Positions 1-6,763 are shown, counted from the first letter of the stretch. The stretch is 7,038 nucleotides of DNA from JAEKLB01 sp050249235 (GCA_050249235.1 JBFWQW010000134.1:1-7038), one strand, 5' to 3'. A program made the numbers and translations. Notes: generated by a model from the letters alone, not told the origin.

Positions 1-421
1 CATGCACGCCGACGAGGTCCTCGCCCTCGACGGCCGACCTGACCCGGTAGCCGGGCGCCACCCGGGGCGGCCCGGCGCTCGCCGCCCGGAGCCGGAGGTC
101 GAGCTCGACGGGCGCGTCGCCGTCCTCGACGAAGCCGGCCCGGGCGAGGGCGGCGAGCAGGGCCCCGTCGTGGTCGTGCACCTGGACGGCACCGGTCGCG
201 CCCAGGACCGCACGGTCGAGCGCCGAGGGATCGACGACACCGACGACGACCAGGTAGTCCTCCTGCCGCCACACGAAGCCATCGTCGACGAACGACACCT
301 CATGGCCGCCGGGTTCGGTCCGCACCGCCCAGGCCACCTCTCCCGGCGTCCACCGCTGGGCCGGCCCCCACGCCAGGGAGACGATGGCCTGCATGCGGCG
401 GAGCTCGGACTCCCCGATCAC
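1..421 (-). CDS. GNAT-type N-acetyltransferase, N-terminal part (runs off left edge)
   Basis: An open minus-strand frame continues past base 1; 140 codons are visible. From the GTG at 421 it reads MIGESELRRMQAIVSLAWGP, followed by residues including RWTPGEVAW. This opening resembles actinobacterial tandem-GNAT proteins, which typically begin with LRRMQ and a W-x-PG-(D/E)-(L/V)-AW stretch. A run near residues 95-110 (HDHDGALLAALARAGF) looks like the end of a first GNAT fold, and GYRVRSAVEGEDLVGVH at the window edge looks like the first strand and helix of a second acetyltransferase domain. The acetyl-CoA-binding motif would lie outside the window, so substrate and activity cannot be read. Start choice is uncertain: GTG at 421 has GGAG almost touching it, and ATG at 394 is the next in-frame candidate. 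The gene follows folC by 48 bp in the same reading frame and may be co-transcribed. The family call is from remembered motifs; the open frame is seen directly. Confidence 0.7.
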   Translation of the reverse strand, partial: MIGESELRRMQAIVSLAWGPAQRWTPGEVAWAVRTEPGGHEVSFVDDGFVWRQEDYLVVVGVVDPSALDRAVLGATGAVQVHDHDGALLAALARAGFVEDGDAPVELDLRLRAASAGPPRVAPGYRVRSAVEGEDLVGVH

Positions 422-469
422 CTCCGGAGCATGGCCGGCGGGCGCGGTCGCGACCCCGGCATTCCGTTG

Positions 470-1768
470 TCAGCGCTTCCGGCGGGCTTCGCCGACGACG
501 TAGAGCGACCCGGTGACGAGGACGAGGTCCTCCGGGGCGGCCAGCGACCGGGCCCGGTCGAGGGCGTCGGCGACGCGGGGCACCACGTCGACCTCCACCC
601 CGAGCCGGCGGGCGGCGGCGGCCACCTCCTCCGCCGGCAGGGCCCGGGGCCAGTCGGCCGCGGTGGCGACGACCAGTCGCGCCTTGCCGACGTCGAGCGC
701 CTCGAGGATCTCCAGCGGGTCGTGGGTGCGCATCACGCCCACCACCAGGATCCGCTCACCGGCAACCCCGAAGTCGTCGAGCGTGGCGGCCACGGCCCTG
801 GCCCCGTGGGGATTGTGGGCCCCGTCGAGCACGACCAGGGGGTTGCGGGCGACGACCTCGAACCGCCCCGGGACGGTGACGGCGCCGAGCGCCTCCCGGA
901 CGAGGTCGTCGTCGAGCGGTCGGCCGAAGAAGGCCTCGGTGGCGGCGAGGGCCACCGCCGCGTTCTCGCCCTGGTGGGCGCCGTGCAGCGAGAGGAAGAC
1001 GTCGCGGTGCTCCGCACCCGGCGTGCGCAGGTCGAGCAGCCGGCCGCCGACGGCGACGCGGTTCGACTCGCAGCCGAAGTCGCGCTCCCGCAGCCAGAGG
1101 GCGGCCGCCGGCTCCTCCTCGAAGATGGGCAGGAGCGCCGGGTCGGTCTCACCGAGGACCAGGGTCGAGCCGGGCTTGACGATCCCGGCCTTCTCCCGGG
1201 CGATGTGGGCCCTCGTCGGCCCGATCACCTCCACGTGGTCGAGGGCGACGTTGGTGACGACGGCGACGGACGCGTCGACCACGTTGGTGCCGTCCCACCG
1301 GCCACCCATGCCGACCTCGATCACGGCGGCGTCGACGGCGACGTCGGCGAACCAGCGGAACGCCATCGCCTCGAGCAGCTCGAAGTAGGTCGGCGGCCCG
1401 TCCAGCAACGCCTCGACGGCGGCGACCGCCTCGGCCTGGGCGGCGAACTCCCCGGCGTCGATGGTCTCGAGGTTGCGGCTCAGGCGCTCGTCGACCAGGC
1501 CGAGGTCGGGGCTGGTGTAGGTGCCGACGGTGAGGTTGTGGGCGCCGACCAGGGCGGTGACCATCCGGGCCACGGAACCCTTGCCGTTGGTGCCCGTGAC
1601 GTGGACGACCGGCGCCACCAGCTGCGGGTCGCCGAGCAGGCGGCACAGCTCGCGCATGCGGTCGAGGCTGGGACCGCTGTCGTCGGCGGCCGGCCGGCCC
1701 GATGCCAGTGACTCGTGGTTCACGTGGCGCCGCAACCAGGCGACGGCGTCTTCGTGCGACCAGCTCAC
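470..1768 (-). CDS. folC: Bifunctional dihydrofolate synthase / folylpolyglutamate synthase
   Basis: This cytosolic Mur-ligase-family enzyme ligates glutamate, with ATP, to dihydropteroate and/or to folates, making and retaining the cell's folate cofactors. The protein is 432 aa, normal for the family. Visible motifs: ATP-binding P-loop TGTNGKGS (58-65), substrate loop YTSPDL (84-89), EVGMGGRWDGTN (151-162), ALDHVEVIG (175-183), REKAGIVKPG (191-200, which carries the lysine that is carbamylated in the family), GRFEVV (301-306) and DGAHNP (315-320) opening the C-terminal domain, then a TGSLYVVGEAR end (419-429). The start is GTG at 1768: an AGGA ribosome-binding site lies four bases upstream and an in-frame TAG at 1778-1780 excludes a longer protein. 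The sequence does not show whether it has both activities or only one. The upstream gap holds tandem repeats, so it may be transcribed apart from the gene at 1922-2515. No truncation or missing key motif is seen. Confidence 0.95.
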   Translation of the reverse strand: MSWSHEDAVAWLRRHVNHESLASGRPAADDSGPSLDRMRELCRLLGDPQLVAPVVHVTGTNGKGSVARMVTALVGAHNLTVGTYTSPDLGLVDERLSRNLETIDAGEFAAQAEAVAAVEALLDGPPTYFELLEAMAFRWFADVAVDAAVIEVGMGGRWDGTNVVDASVAVVTNVALDHVEVIGPTRAHIAREKAGIVKPGSTLVLGETDPALLPIFEEEPAAALWLRERDFGCESNRVAVGGRLLDLRTPGAEHRDVFLSLHGAHQGENAAVALAATEAFFGRPLDDDLVREALGAVTVPGRFEVVARNPLVVLDGAHNPHGARAVAATLDDFGVAGERILVVGVMRTHDPLEILEALDVGKARLVVATAADWPRALPAEEVAAAARRLGVEVDVVPRVADALDRARSLAAPEDLVLVTGSLYVVGEARRKR

Positions 1769-1825
1769 CGGTCCTGTCTAGCTGCCGCCGACGGGTACCG
1801 GGTCGGTCCGCAGGGGGTCGACACC

Positions 1826-1895
1826 CAGGGCGGATGGCGCAGGGCGGATGGCGCAGGGCCGACGGTGCAGGGCGGATGGCGCAGAGCGGACGGCG
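1826..1895. repeat. Five 14-bp tandem repeats (noncoding minisatellite)
   Basis: The unit CAGGGCGGATGGCG occurs identically at 1826-1839, 1840-1853 and 1868-1881. Variant copies lie at 1854-1867 (CAGGGCCGACGGTG) and 1882-1895 (CAGAGCGGACGGCG). The array occupies nearly half of the 153-bp gap between the end of the gene at 1922-2515 and the start of folC, and lies in what would be the folC leader or promoter region. A 14-bp period would shift a reading frame, which fits a noncoding array. Function unknown; slippage-prone DNA is the simplest explanation. Confidence 0.85.
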
Positions 1896-1906
1896 CAGGC
1901 GCCGTC
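1889..1906 (-). terminator. GC-rich hairpin after the repeat-protein gene, possible terminator
   Basis: GACGGCGC (1889-1896) and GCGCCGTC (1899-1906) are perfect inverted arms of 8 bp around 2 bases, which would form a slightly larger loop in RNA. The hairpin starts 15 bases past the stop of the minus-strand gene at 1922-2515. There is no T-run after it on the minus strand, so a classical intrinsic terminator is not shown. The left arm overlaps the last 14-bp repeat, so the symmetry may be partly a by-product of that array. Confidence 0.3.
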
Positions 1907-1921
1907 GGGCTGCGGGCGCCG

Positions 1922-2515
1922 TCAGGCCGCGAACCGGGCCCGGGCCGCCTCGCCGGCCCGGGCGGCCCGATCGAGCGCCGACTCGGCGGCGAGCTGCACG
2001 TGCGGACGAGCCGCCTCGGCCGCATGCGCAGCCCGCTCCAACGCCGACTCCGCCGCCGCCTGCACGTGCGGACGAGCCGCCTCGGCCGCATGCGCAGCCC
2101 GCTCCAACGCCGACTCCGCCGCCGCCTGCACGTGCGGACGAGCCGCCTCGGCCGCATGCGCAGCCCGCTCCAACGCCGACTCCGCCGCCGCCTGCACGTG
2201 CGGACGAGCCGCCTCGGCCGCGTGGACGGCCCGCTCCAACGTCGCCGTCACCGCCGGGCGGGCCGCCTCGGCCAGCGCACCGGCCTGGGCCAGCATCGAG
2301 CCGAAGCCGCCGCTCCGGGCGGCGAGGCGCTTGGCCCGCCGCCGGGACCGGCGGTCGAGCACGAAGCCCAGCGCGGCGCCGGCGGCGGCCGCCTGGGCGC
2401 CGGTCTTCACGACCGCCCCGGCGTCGACCTCGCCTTCGAGCTGGAGCTCCCGCACCGCCTTGACACCCATGCCCACCGCGGCACCGAGGACGAGACCCTT
2501 CCAGAGCTTGCGCAT
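1922..2515 (-). CDS. Alanine-rich protein with 22-residue proline-punctuated amphipathic repeats, unknown function
   Basis: I do not recognise this 197-aa protein. The N-terminus (residues 5-20) is a glycine-spaced hydrophobic stretch, KLWKGLVLGAAVGMGV; a second Ala/Gly-rich segment spans about 32-53. A strongly basic patch, DRRSRRRAKR, is at 54-63. From about residue 83 on it is a repeat array with prolines at 87, 105, 127, 149 and 171 (spacing 18, 22, 22, 22). Three units are identical; the first lacks four residues and the last is degenerate. Each unit runs from PHVQ through ESALERAAHAAEAAR, giving a helix with alternating Ala/Leu and Glu/Arg/His. Proline-punctuated 22-mers are the layout of apolipoprotein-type lipid-surface helices, so membrane or lipid-droplet coating is a conjecture from pattern only; a phasin-like or coiled-coil protein is an alternative. 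The ATG at 2515 has no ribosome-binding site but an ideally placed -10 box, favouring leaderless translation. Third-position G/C is high in the repeat (18 of 22 codons), as expected for real coding here. Confidence 0.75.
   Translation of the reverse strand: MRKLWKGLVLGAAVGMGVKAVRELQLEGEVDAGAVVKTGAQAAAAGAALGFVLDRRSRRRAKRLAARSGGFGSMLAQAGALAEAARPAVTATLERAVHAAEAARPHVQAAAESALERAAHAAEAARPHVQAAAESALERAAHAAEAARPHVQAAAESALERAAHAAEAARPHVQLAAESALDRAARAGEAARARFAA
1996..2193. repeat. Three perfect 66-bp tandem repeats inside the repeat-protein gene
   Basis: Units at 1996-2061, 2062-2127 and 2128-2193 appear identical base for base, each beginning GCACGTGCGG. A fourth copy starts at 2194 and stays identical through about 2221 before diverging. 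Degenerate relatives flank both sides: a 54-bp version lies to the right, and a diverged 66-bp version at about 1930-1995 lies to the left. The period is 22 codons, so copy-number change keeps the reading frame. No silent differences between copies indicates recent duplication or gene conversion. No stop codon occurs in any of the six frames across the units. Confidence 0.95.
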
Positions 2516-2521
2516 GAGCCG

Positions 2522-2549
2522 ACGCTACCCCCCGTGCCCGGCCCGCCAA
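2522..2549 (-). promoter_or_regulatory. Candidate leaderless promoter for the repeat-protein gene
   Basis: On the minus strand, TTGGCG (2549-2544) and TAGCGT (2527-2522, matching TANNNT) are separated by 16 bases. Six bases then separate the -10 from the A of the ATG at 2515, the spacing expected when transcription starts on the start codon itself. Leaderless genes are common in actinobacteria, and no Shine-Dalgarno sequence is seen, which agrees. The -35 is only a partial match. Confidence 0.5.
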
Positions 2550-2571
2550 CCCGACCGGAACCGGGCCGGGC
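2536..2571 (-). terminator. Inverted repeat downstream of clpX, possible terminator
   Basis: GCCCGGCCCG (2536-2545) and CGGGCCGGGC (2562-2571) form a perfect 10-bp stem around a 16-base loop, starting 12 bases after the clpX stop codon. It would form a very stable RNA hairpin at the end of the tig-clpP-clpX transcript. No T-run follows. One arm overlaps the candidate -35 of the next gene by two bases. Confidence 0.5.
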
Positions 2572-2583
2572 CGGTGGCCAGGG

Positions 2584-3870
<1,287 letters not shown>

Positions 3871-3896
3871 GGTCTGCCCCGTTCCCCTGGTCGGTC

Positions 3897-4574
3897 CTAC
3901 GCCGTCGCCGCGGCGTCGGCAGGTGCGGACTGGCGGGCCTCGATCACTTCGTCGATGATGCCGTACTCCTTGGCCTCGGCCGCGGAGAGGATGAAGTCAC
4001 GGTCGGTGTCGCGGTGGATCCGTTCGACCGGCTGGCCGGTGTGGTGGGCCAGGATGCCGTCGAGCTGGGTCCGCATCCGATCGATCTCCTTGGCCGCCAG
4101 CTCGATGTCGACGGCCTGGCCGCCGAACTGGGCGTAGGGCTGGTGGAGCAACACACGGGCGAGGGGCAGGGCCAGGCGCTTGCCGTGCGTGCCCGAGGCC
4201 AGCAGCACGGCAGCGGCCGACGCGGCCTGGCCGAAGCAGATCGTCGAGATCTCCGGCTTGATGTACTGCATCGTGTCGTAGATGGCGAAGAGCGCCGTGA
4301 TGTCGCCGCCGGGCGAGTTGATGTAGAGGGAGATGTCCTTCTCGGGGTTCTCCGACTCGAGGTGGAGCAGCTGGGCGCACACCAGGTTGGCGATCGTGTC
4401 GTCGATCGGGGTCCCCAGGAAGATGATGTGCTCCTTGAGCAGCCGGGAGTACAGGTCGAAGGCCCGCTCGCCCCGGTTCGTCTGCTCGACCACGGTCGGC
4501 ACCAGGTAGTTCATCACCCGCAGGCGGTCGTCGCCGCCGGCCATCGCCTGCATGGCCCGCACCTGGTCAGTCAT
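3897..4574 (-). CDS. clpP: ATP-dependent Clp protease proteolytic subunit, ClpP2-like
   Basis: ClpP is the serine peptidase that forms the degradation chamber served by ClpX. The protein is 225 aa from the ATG at 4574. The catalytic triad is S119 (in GQAASAAAV), H144 (in VLLHQP) and D193 (in DTDRDF), with the 25- and 49-residue spacings of E. coli ClpP. YINSPGGDIT (84-93) is the oxyanion-region motif. From memory, the sequences DTMQY, GQAASAAAVLLA, ERIHRDTDRD and EAKEYGIID resemble mycobacterial ClpP2 more than ClpP1; the N-terminal part (LVPTVVEQTNRGERAFDLYS) resembles the single ClpP of other bacteria. The start is set by AGGAG four bases upstream and by the 8-bp overlap with the tig stop; a frame open further upstream (to 4826) lies inside tig and is not expected to be translated. 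No second clpP lies in the window, although many actinobacteria carry clpP1 and clpP2 side by side. Confidence 0.97.
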   Translation of the reverse strand: MTDQVRAMQAMAGGDDRLRVMNYLVPTVVEQTNRGERAFDLYSRLLKEHIIFLGTPIDDTIANLVCAQLLHLESENPEKDISLYINSPGGDITALFAIYDTMQYIKPEISTICFGQAASAAAVLLASGTHGKRLALPLARVLLHQPYAQFGGQAVDIELAAKEIDRMRTQLDGILAHHTGQPVERIHRDTDRDFILSAAEAKEYGIIDEVIEARQSAPADAAATA

Positions 4575-6012
4575 CCTGCTCCTGCTCTCCCTCGTCGTCG
4601 GGCTGTCCGTCTTGCTCGGTGGCTCCGTCGTCCGGATCGGGATCGGTGGCCTCGGAGTCGATGGCCTCGGAATCGATGGCCTCGGGGTCGGTGGTGGCCG
4701 GAGGCTCGAGGAGGCTGCGATCGACGGGGTTGCCGTCGGGGTCGACGATCTCGGCCCGCTCACTGAGCCAGTCGAACGCCTGGCGCCGCTGCACGTCGGA
4801 GCGTACCGCCGCCATCCGTCCGGCACGTTCGAGCTGGGACCGCACGTCGTCGACGGTGGTCTCGAGCTGCGCCGCCATCCGGGTGAGCTCGTCGTTGACC
4901 ATGGCCTCGTCGGGCTCGATGCCCTCGGCTGCGATCACCGCCCGGATGGCGAGATCGGCCTTGGCCGCCGACGTGGCCTCGACCCGCAGCCCGTCGAGCA
5001 GCTCCTGGGCCGAGCTGCCGGTGGCCTCGAGGTACTGCTCGATGGTGGCGCCCTGGTGGGACAGGCGGTGGGCGAGATCCTCGAGCTGGCGCTGGACCTC
5101 GCCGTCGACCATGGCGGCCGGCGGCTCGTCGTCGACGAGGCCGACCAGCGCCTCGACGACGCCCTGGCGCATCGACATCACGGTCTGGACCCGGGTGACG
5201 GCACCCAGGCGGGTCCGCAGGTCGTCCCGCAGCTCGGCGAGCGTCTCGAACTCGGAGACCTCGGCGGCCCACGCGTCGTCGGCGTCGGGCAGCACCTTGG
5301 CCTGCACCGCCTTCACCAGCACCCGGAAGGTGAGCAGATCGGTGACCTCGGGATCGGGGTGGGCGGCGTCGAAGACGAGGATGTCGCCGACCCTCGCGCC
5401 CCGCAGGTGCTCGTCGAGCTCGGGGACGGCGGTGCCGCTGCCGACCTCGTAGAGGTAGTCGTCGGCGGTCAGCCCCTCGACGGGCTCGCCCCCGAGCGAG
5501 CCGGCGATGTCGATGGTGGCGTGGTCGCCGTCGGCGGCGGGGCGGTCGACGTCCTCGAGCGTCGACGACGTGTCGCGCAGCCGGTTGAGCTGTGCCTCGA
5601 TCTGCTCGTCGGAAACCGACGGGCTCGGCACCTCGACCCGGAGGCCGTCGTAGCCGGCGACGACGATCTGCGGCCGCACCTCCACGACCGCCTCGAAGGT
5701 GACGGGACCGGACTCCTGCCCGCTCGTGATGTCGATCTCCGGCGGGGCGATCACGTCGACGTCGTGCTCGTCGACGGCCTGCACGTAGTACTCGGGCAGC
5801 GCCTCCCGCAGGGCGTCCTGCCGGGCGGCCTCGACGCCGATGCGGGCCTCCAGGATCTTGCGCGGCACCTTGCCGGGCCGGAACCCCGGGATGCGGACCT
5901 CCTGGGCGATGCGCTTGAAGGCCGCGTCGATCGCGCCGTCGAGCTCGACCTCCTCGACCTCGACCGACACCTTGACCTTGTTGCCCTCGAGGGCCTCGAC
6001 GGAGGACTTCAC
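4567..6012 (-). CDS. tig: Trigger factor, ribosome-associated chaperone / peptidyl-prolyl isomerase
   Basis: Trigger factor binds near the ribosomal exit tunnel and shields nascent chains; its middle domain is an FKBP-type prolyl isomerase. The protein is 481 aa. The N-terminal ribosome-binding domain carries GFRPGKVP (43-50), the family signature for contact with the ribosome. The isomerase domain runs from about DRPAADGDHATIDI (156-169) through VGSGTAVPELDEHL (190-203) to about 238. The helical C-terminal substrate-holding domain follows to about 430. The last 48 residues are a strongly acidic tail with EAIDS-type repeats; acidic tails are usual in actinobacterial trigger factors. The start is GTG at 6012, giving VKSSVEALEGNKVKVSVEVE, the expected beginning; a frame open to 6381 lacks family sequence and is rejected. 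A TACACT -10-like box lies 9 bases upstream, so the mRNA leader may be very short. It is the first gene of the tig-clpP-clpX operon. Confidence 0.97.
   Translation of the reverse strand: MKSSVEALEGNKVKVSVEVEEVELDGAIDAAFKRIAQEVRIPGFRPGKVPRKILEARIGVEAARQDALREALPEYYVQAVDEHDVDVIAPPEIDITSGQESGPVTFEAVVEVRPQIVVAGYDGLRVEVPSPSVSDEQIEAQLNRLRDTSSTLEDVDRPAADGDHATIDIAGSLGGEPVEGLTADDYLYEVGSGTAVPELDEHLRGARVGDILVFDAAHPDPEVTDLLTFRVLVKAVQAKVLPDADDAWAAEVSEFETLAELRDDLRTRLGAVTRVQTVMSMRQGVVEALVGLVDDEPPAAMVDGEVQRQLEDLAHRLSHQGATIEQYLEATGSSAQELLDGLRVEATSAAKADLAIRAVIAAEGIEPDEAMVNDELTRMAAQLETTVDDVRSQLERAGRMAAVRSDVQRRQAFDWLSERAEIVDPDGNPVDRSLLEPPATTDPEAIDSEAIDSEATDPDPDDGATEQDGQPDDEGEQEQDD
4579..4583 (-). promoter_or_regulatory. 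Ribosome-binding site of clpP within the tig 3' end
   Basis: AGGAG lies four bases before the clpP ATG, inside the last codons of tig. The tig stop and clpP start overlap as ATGACTGA (4574-4567), which suits translational coupling. This site fixes the clpP start against the longer open frame. Confidence 0.65.
4648..4692. repeat. Three 15-bp tandem repeats encoding the acidic tail of trigger factor
   Basis: GGCCTCGGAGTCGAT (4648-4662), GGCCTCGGAATCGAT (4663-4677) and GGCCTCGGGGTCGGT (4678-4692) are tandem units of five codons. They encode the repeated Glu-Ala-Ile/Thr-Asp-Ser/Pro pattern at about residues 442-456. Copies have drifted, unlike the 66-bp repeats. Being in frame, length change here would only alter the tail. 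Confidence 0.8.
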
Positions 6013-6021
6013 AGGGGCGGG

Positions 6022-6027
6022 AGTGTA
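6022..6027 (-). promoter_or_regulatory. Candidate -10 box for the tig-clpP-clpX operon
   Basis: TACACT on the minus strand fits TANNNT and lies 9 bases before the tig GTG, so transcription would begin within a few bases of the start codon. No good -35 hexamer is seen 16-18 bases further up. Another TANNNT (TATGTT, 6210-6205) could serve as a distal start with a leader of roughly 185 bases. Confidence 0.4.
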
Positions 6028-6161
6028 CCGGTGGGCCCGTCCCGGCCTTCCGCCCGCCGGACGGTGGACAGCACGGGCCGGGGCGCCCGGCGCGACGCCG
6101 CCTCGACCACGGCCGGCGTTGCCCCGATCGCTGCTCGCAGCATTTCTCGGCCCCAATTCGC

Positions 6162-6179
6162 CCAAATGCTTGCGTTTGG
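6162..6179. promoter_or_regulatory. Near-perfect inverted repeat, possible operator
   Basis: CCAAATGC and GCGTTTGG flank TT. Seven of eight arm positions are complementary and the remaining T/G can wobble-pair in RNA. It lies in the A/T-rich heart of the divergent region, 150 bases from tig and 110 bases from the CAP gene, where a dimeric repressor could act on either gene. No known operator consensus is matched. Confidence 0.35.
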
Positions 6180-6198
6180 CCACCAGCGACGGTAACCA
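6170..6198 (+). promoter_or_regulatory. Weak candidate promoter for the CAP-domain gene
   Basis: TTGCGT (6170-6175) and TAACCA (6193-6198) are 17 bases apart. The -10 lacks the final T of TANNNT. The -35 overlaps the right arm of the inverted repeat at 6162-6179. The implied leader of roughly 85 bases has no further recognised signal. Confidence 0.25.
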
Positions 6199-6289
6199 TT
6201 TCGCAACATATTGCACCGCCCCGTCGTGCCGGGTCCCCGCTGGACGCAGCCGGATCGGCGGGCCCGAGCCGCACGGAGCGCCCTTCTCG

Positions 6290-6739
6290 ATGTCGTCGCC
6301 CGCCCTGCCCCGACGAGCCCCTCGCACCCGCGGCGCCCTGCTCCTGGTGCTCCTCTGCACCGCCCTGGCATCGGCGTGCATCCCCCTCGACGGCGACGAG
6401 CAGTACCTCTACGACCGCACCAACCAGCTCCGCCACGAGGCCGGGCTGCCCGACCTGCTGGTGCACGACTCGCTCACCCGGCGGGCCCAGCACCTCGCCG
6501 ACGATCTCGCCGCCCGCCGGGAGCTGGCCCACTCCGACCTGCGCCAGTTCGGCTTCTCGTGGGCGACGGCGGGCGAGAACCTCGGGCGGGGGCCCGGCAT
6601 CCACGAGGTCACCGACAAGCTCATCGCCTCCCCGGGTCACCGGGCCAACATGCTCAACCCGGCCTTCATCAGCCAGAGCGTCGGCGTGGCCCGGGCCGCC
6701 GACGGCACCGTCTACGTGGTGCACCTCTTCTCGGGTTGA
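6290..6739 (+). CDS. Small secreted CAP/SCP-domain protein, putative lipoprotein
   Basis: The 149-aa product begins MSSPALPRRAPRTRG, followed by a hydrophobic core (16-28) ending LASAC, a plausible lipobox with C30 as the lipidated residue; export and anchoring in the outer face of the membrane are inferred. The rest fits a compact CAP domain (YkwD/PR-1/SCP type): NQLRHEAGLPDL (45-56), LAHSDL with H81, AGENLG with E96, and SPGHRANML with H117, close to the usual cavity residues of the family, then a VYVVHLFS end. Leucine stands where many members have tryptophan before SPGHR. No cysteines remain after C30, so there are no disulfides. Bacterial CAP proteins mostly lack known substrates; no reaction can be assigned. 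Start ATG 6290 has GGAG 11 bases upstream and yields a proper signal sequence. The gene is divergent from tig and co-oriented with the downstream tRNA. Confidence 0.85.
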   Translation: MSSPALPRRAPRTRGALLLVLLCTALASACIPLDGDEQYLYDRTNQLRHEAGLPDLLVHDSLTRRAQHLADDLAARRELAHSDLRQFGFSWATAGENLGRGPGIHEVTDKLIASPGHRANMLNPAFISQSVGVARAADGTVYVVHLFSG

Positions 6740-6763
6740 TTCTCCGGCTCGCGCCGCGGACCG

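Larger units (their letters stand above)
6013..6289. other. Divergent intergenic region between tig and the CAP-domain gene
   Basis: This 277-bp stretch has no supported gene. Its centre (about 6142-6215) is conspicuously richer in A/T than the rest of the window and is where promoters for both directions would be expected. It contains the inverted repeat at 6162-6179, a small GCTGC-TC-GCAGC symmetry at 6130-6141 and -10-like boxes on both strands. I see no CIRCE or HAIR heat-shock operator. Confidence 0.6.

Noticed and set aside
2..1711. Long plus-strand open frame (569 codons) over the GNAT and folC genes
   Set aside because: It lies opposite two minus-strand genes with clear family motifs; the translation is Arg/Gly/Asp-rich with no recognisable domain, typical of shadow frames in high-GC DNA.
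1996..2221. CRISPR-like array
   Set aside because: Repeats are directly adjacent with no unique spacers, the unit is 66 bp and in frame with a coding sequence.
1702..2463. Plus-strand frame encoding a Pro/Thr-rich repeat (PTPTPPPPARADEPPRP)
   Set aside because: Attractive as a proline-rich repeat protein, but it starts inside folC antisense, has no ribosome-binding site and is explained by a stop-free 66-bp unit.
4575..4826. Longer ClpP with an 84-residue N-terminal extension
   Set aside because: The extension is Ser/Pro/Arg-rich shadow sequence inside tig; AGGAG and the ATG at 4574 fit the normal ClpP start.
4552..6195. Plus-strand open frame of 547 codons over tig
   Set aside because: Shadow of trigger factor; the minus strand carries the full conserved protein.
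6013..6381. Longer trigger factor starting at 6381
   Set aside because: The extra 123 residues show no family similarity and extend antisense into the CAP gene; the typical start VKSSVEALEG is at 6012.
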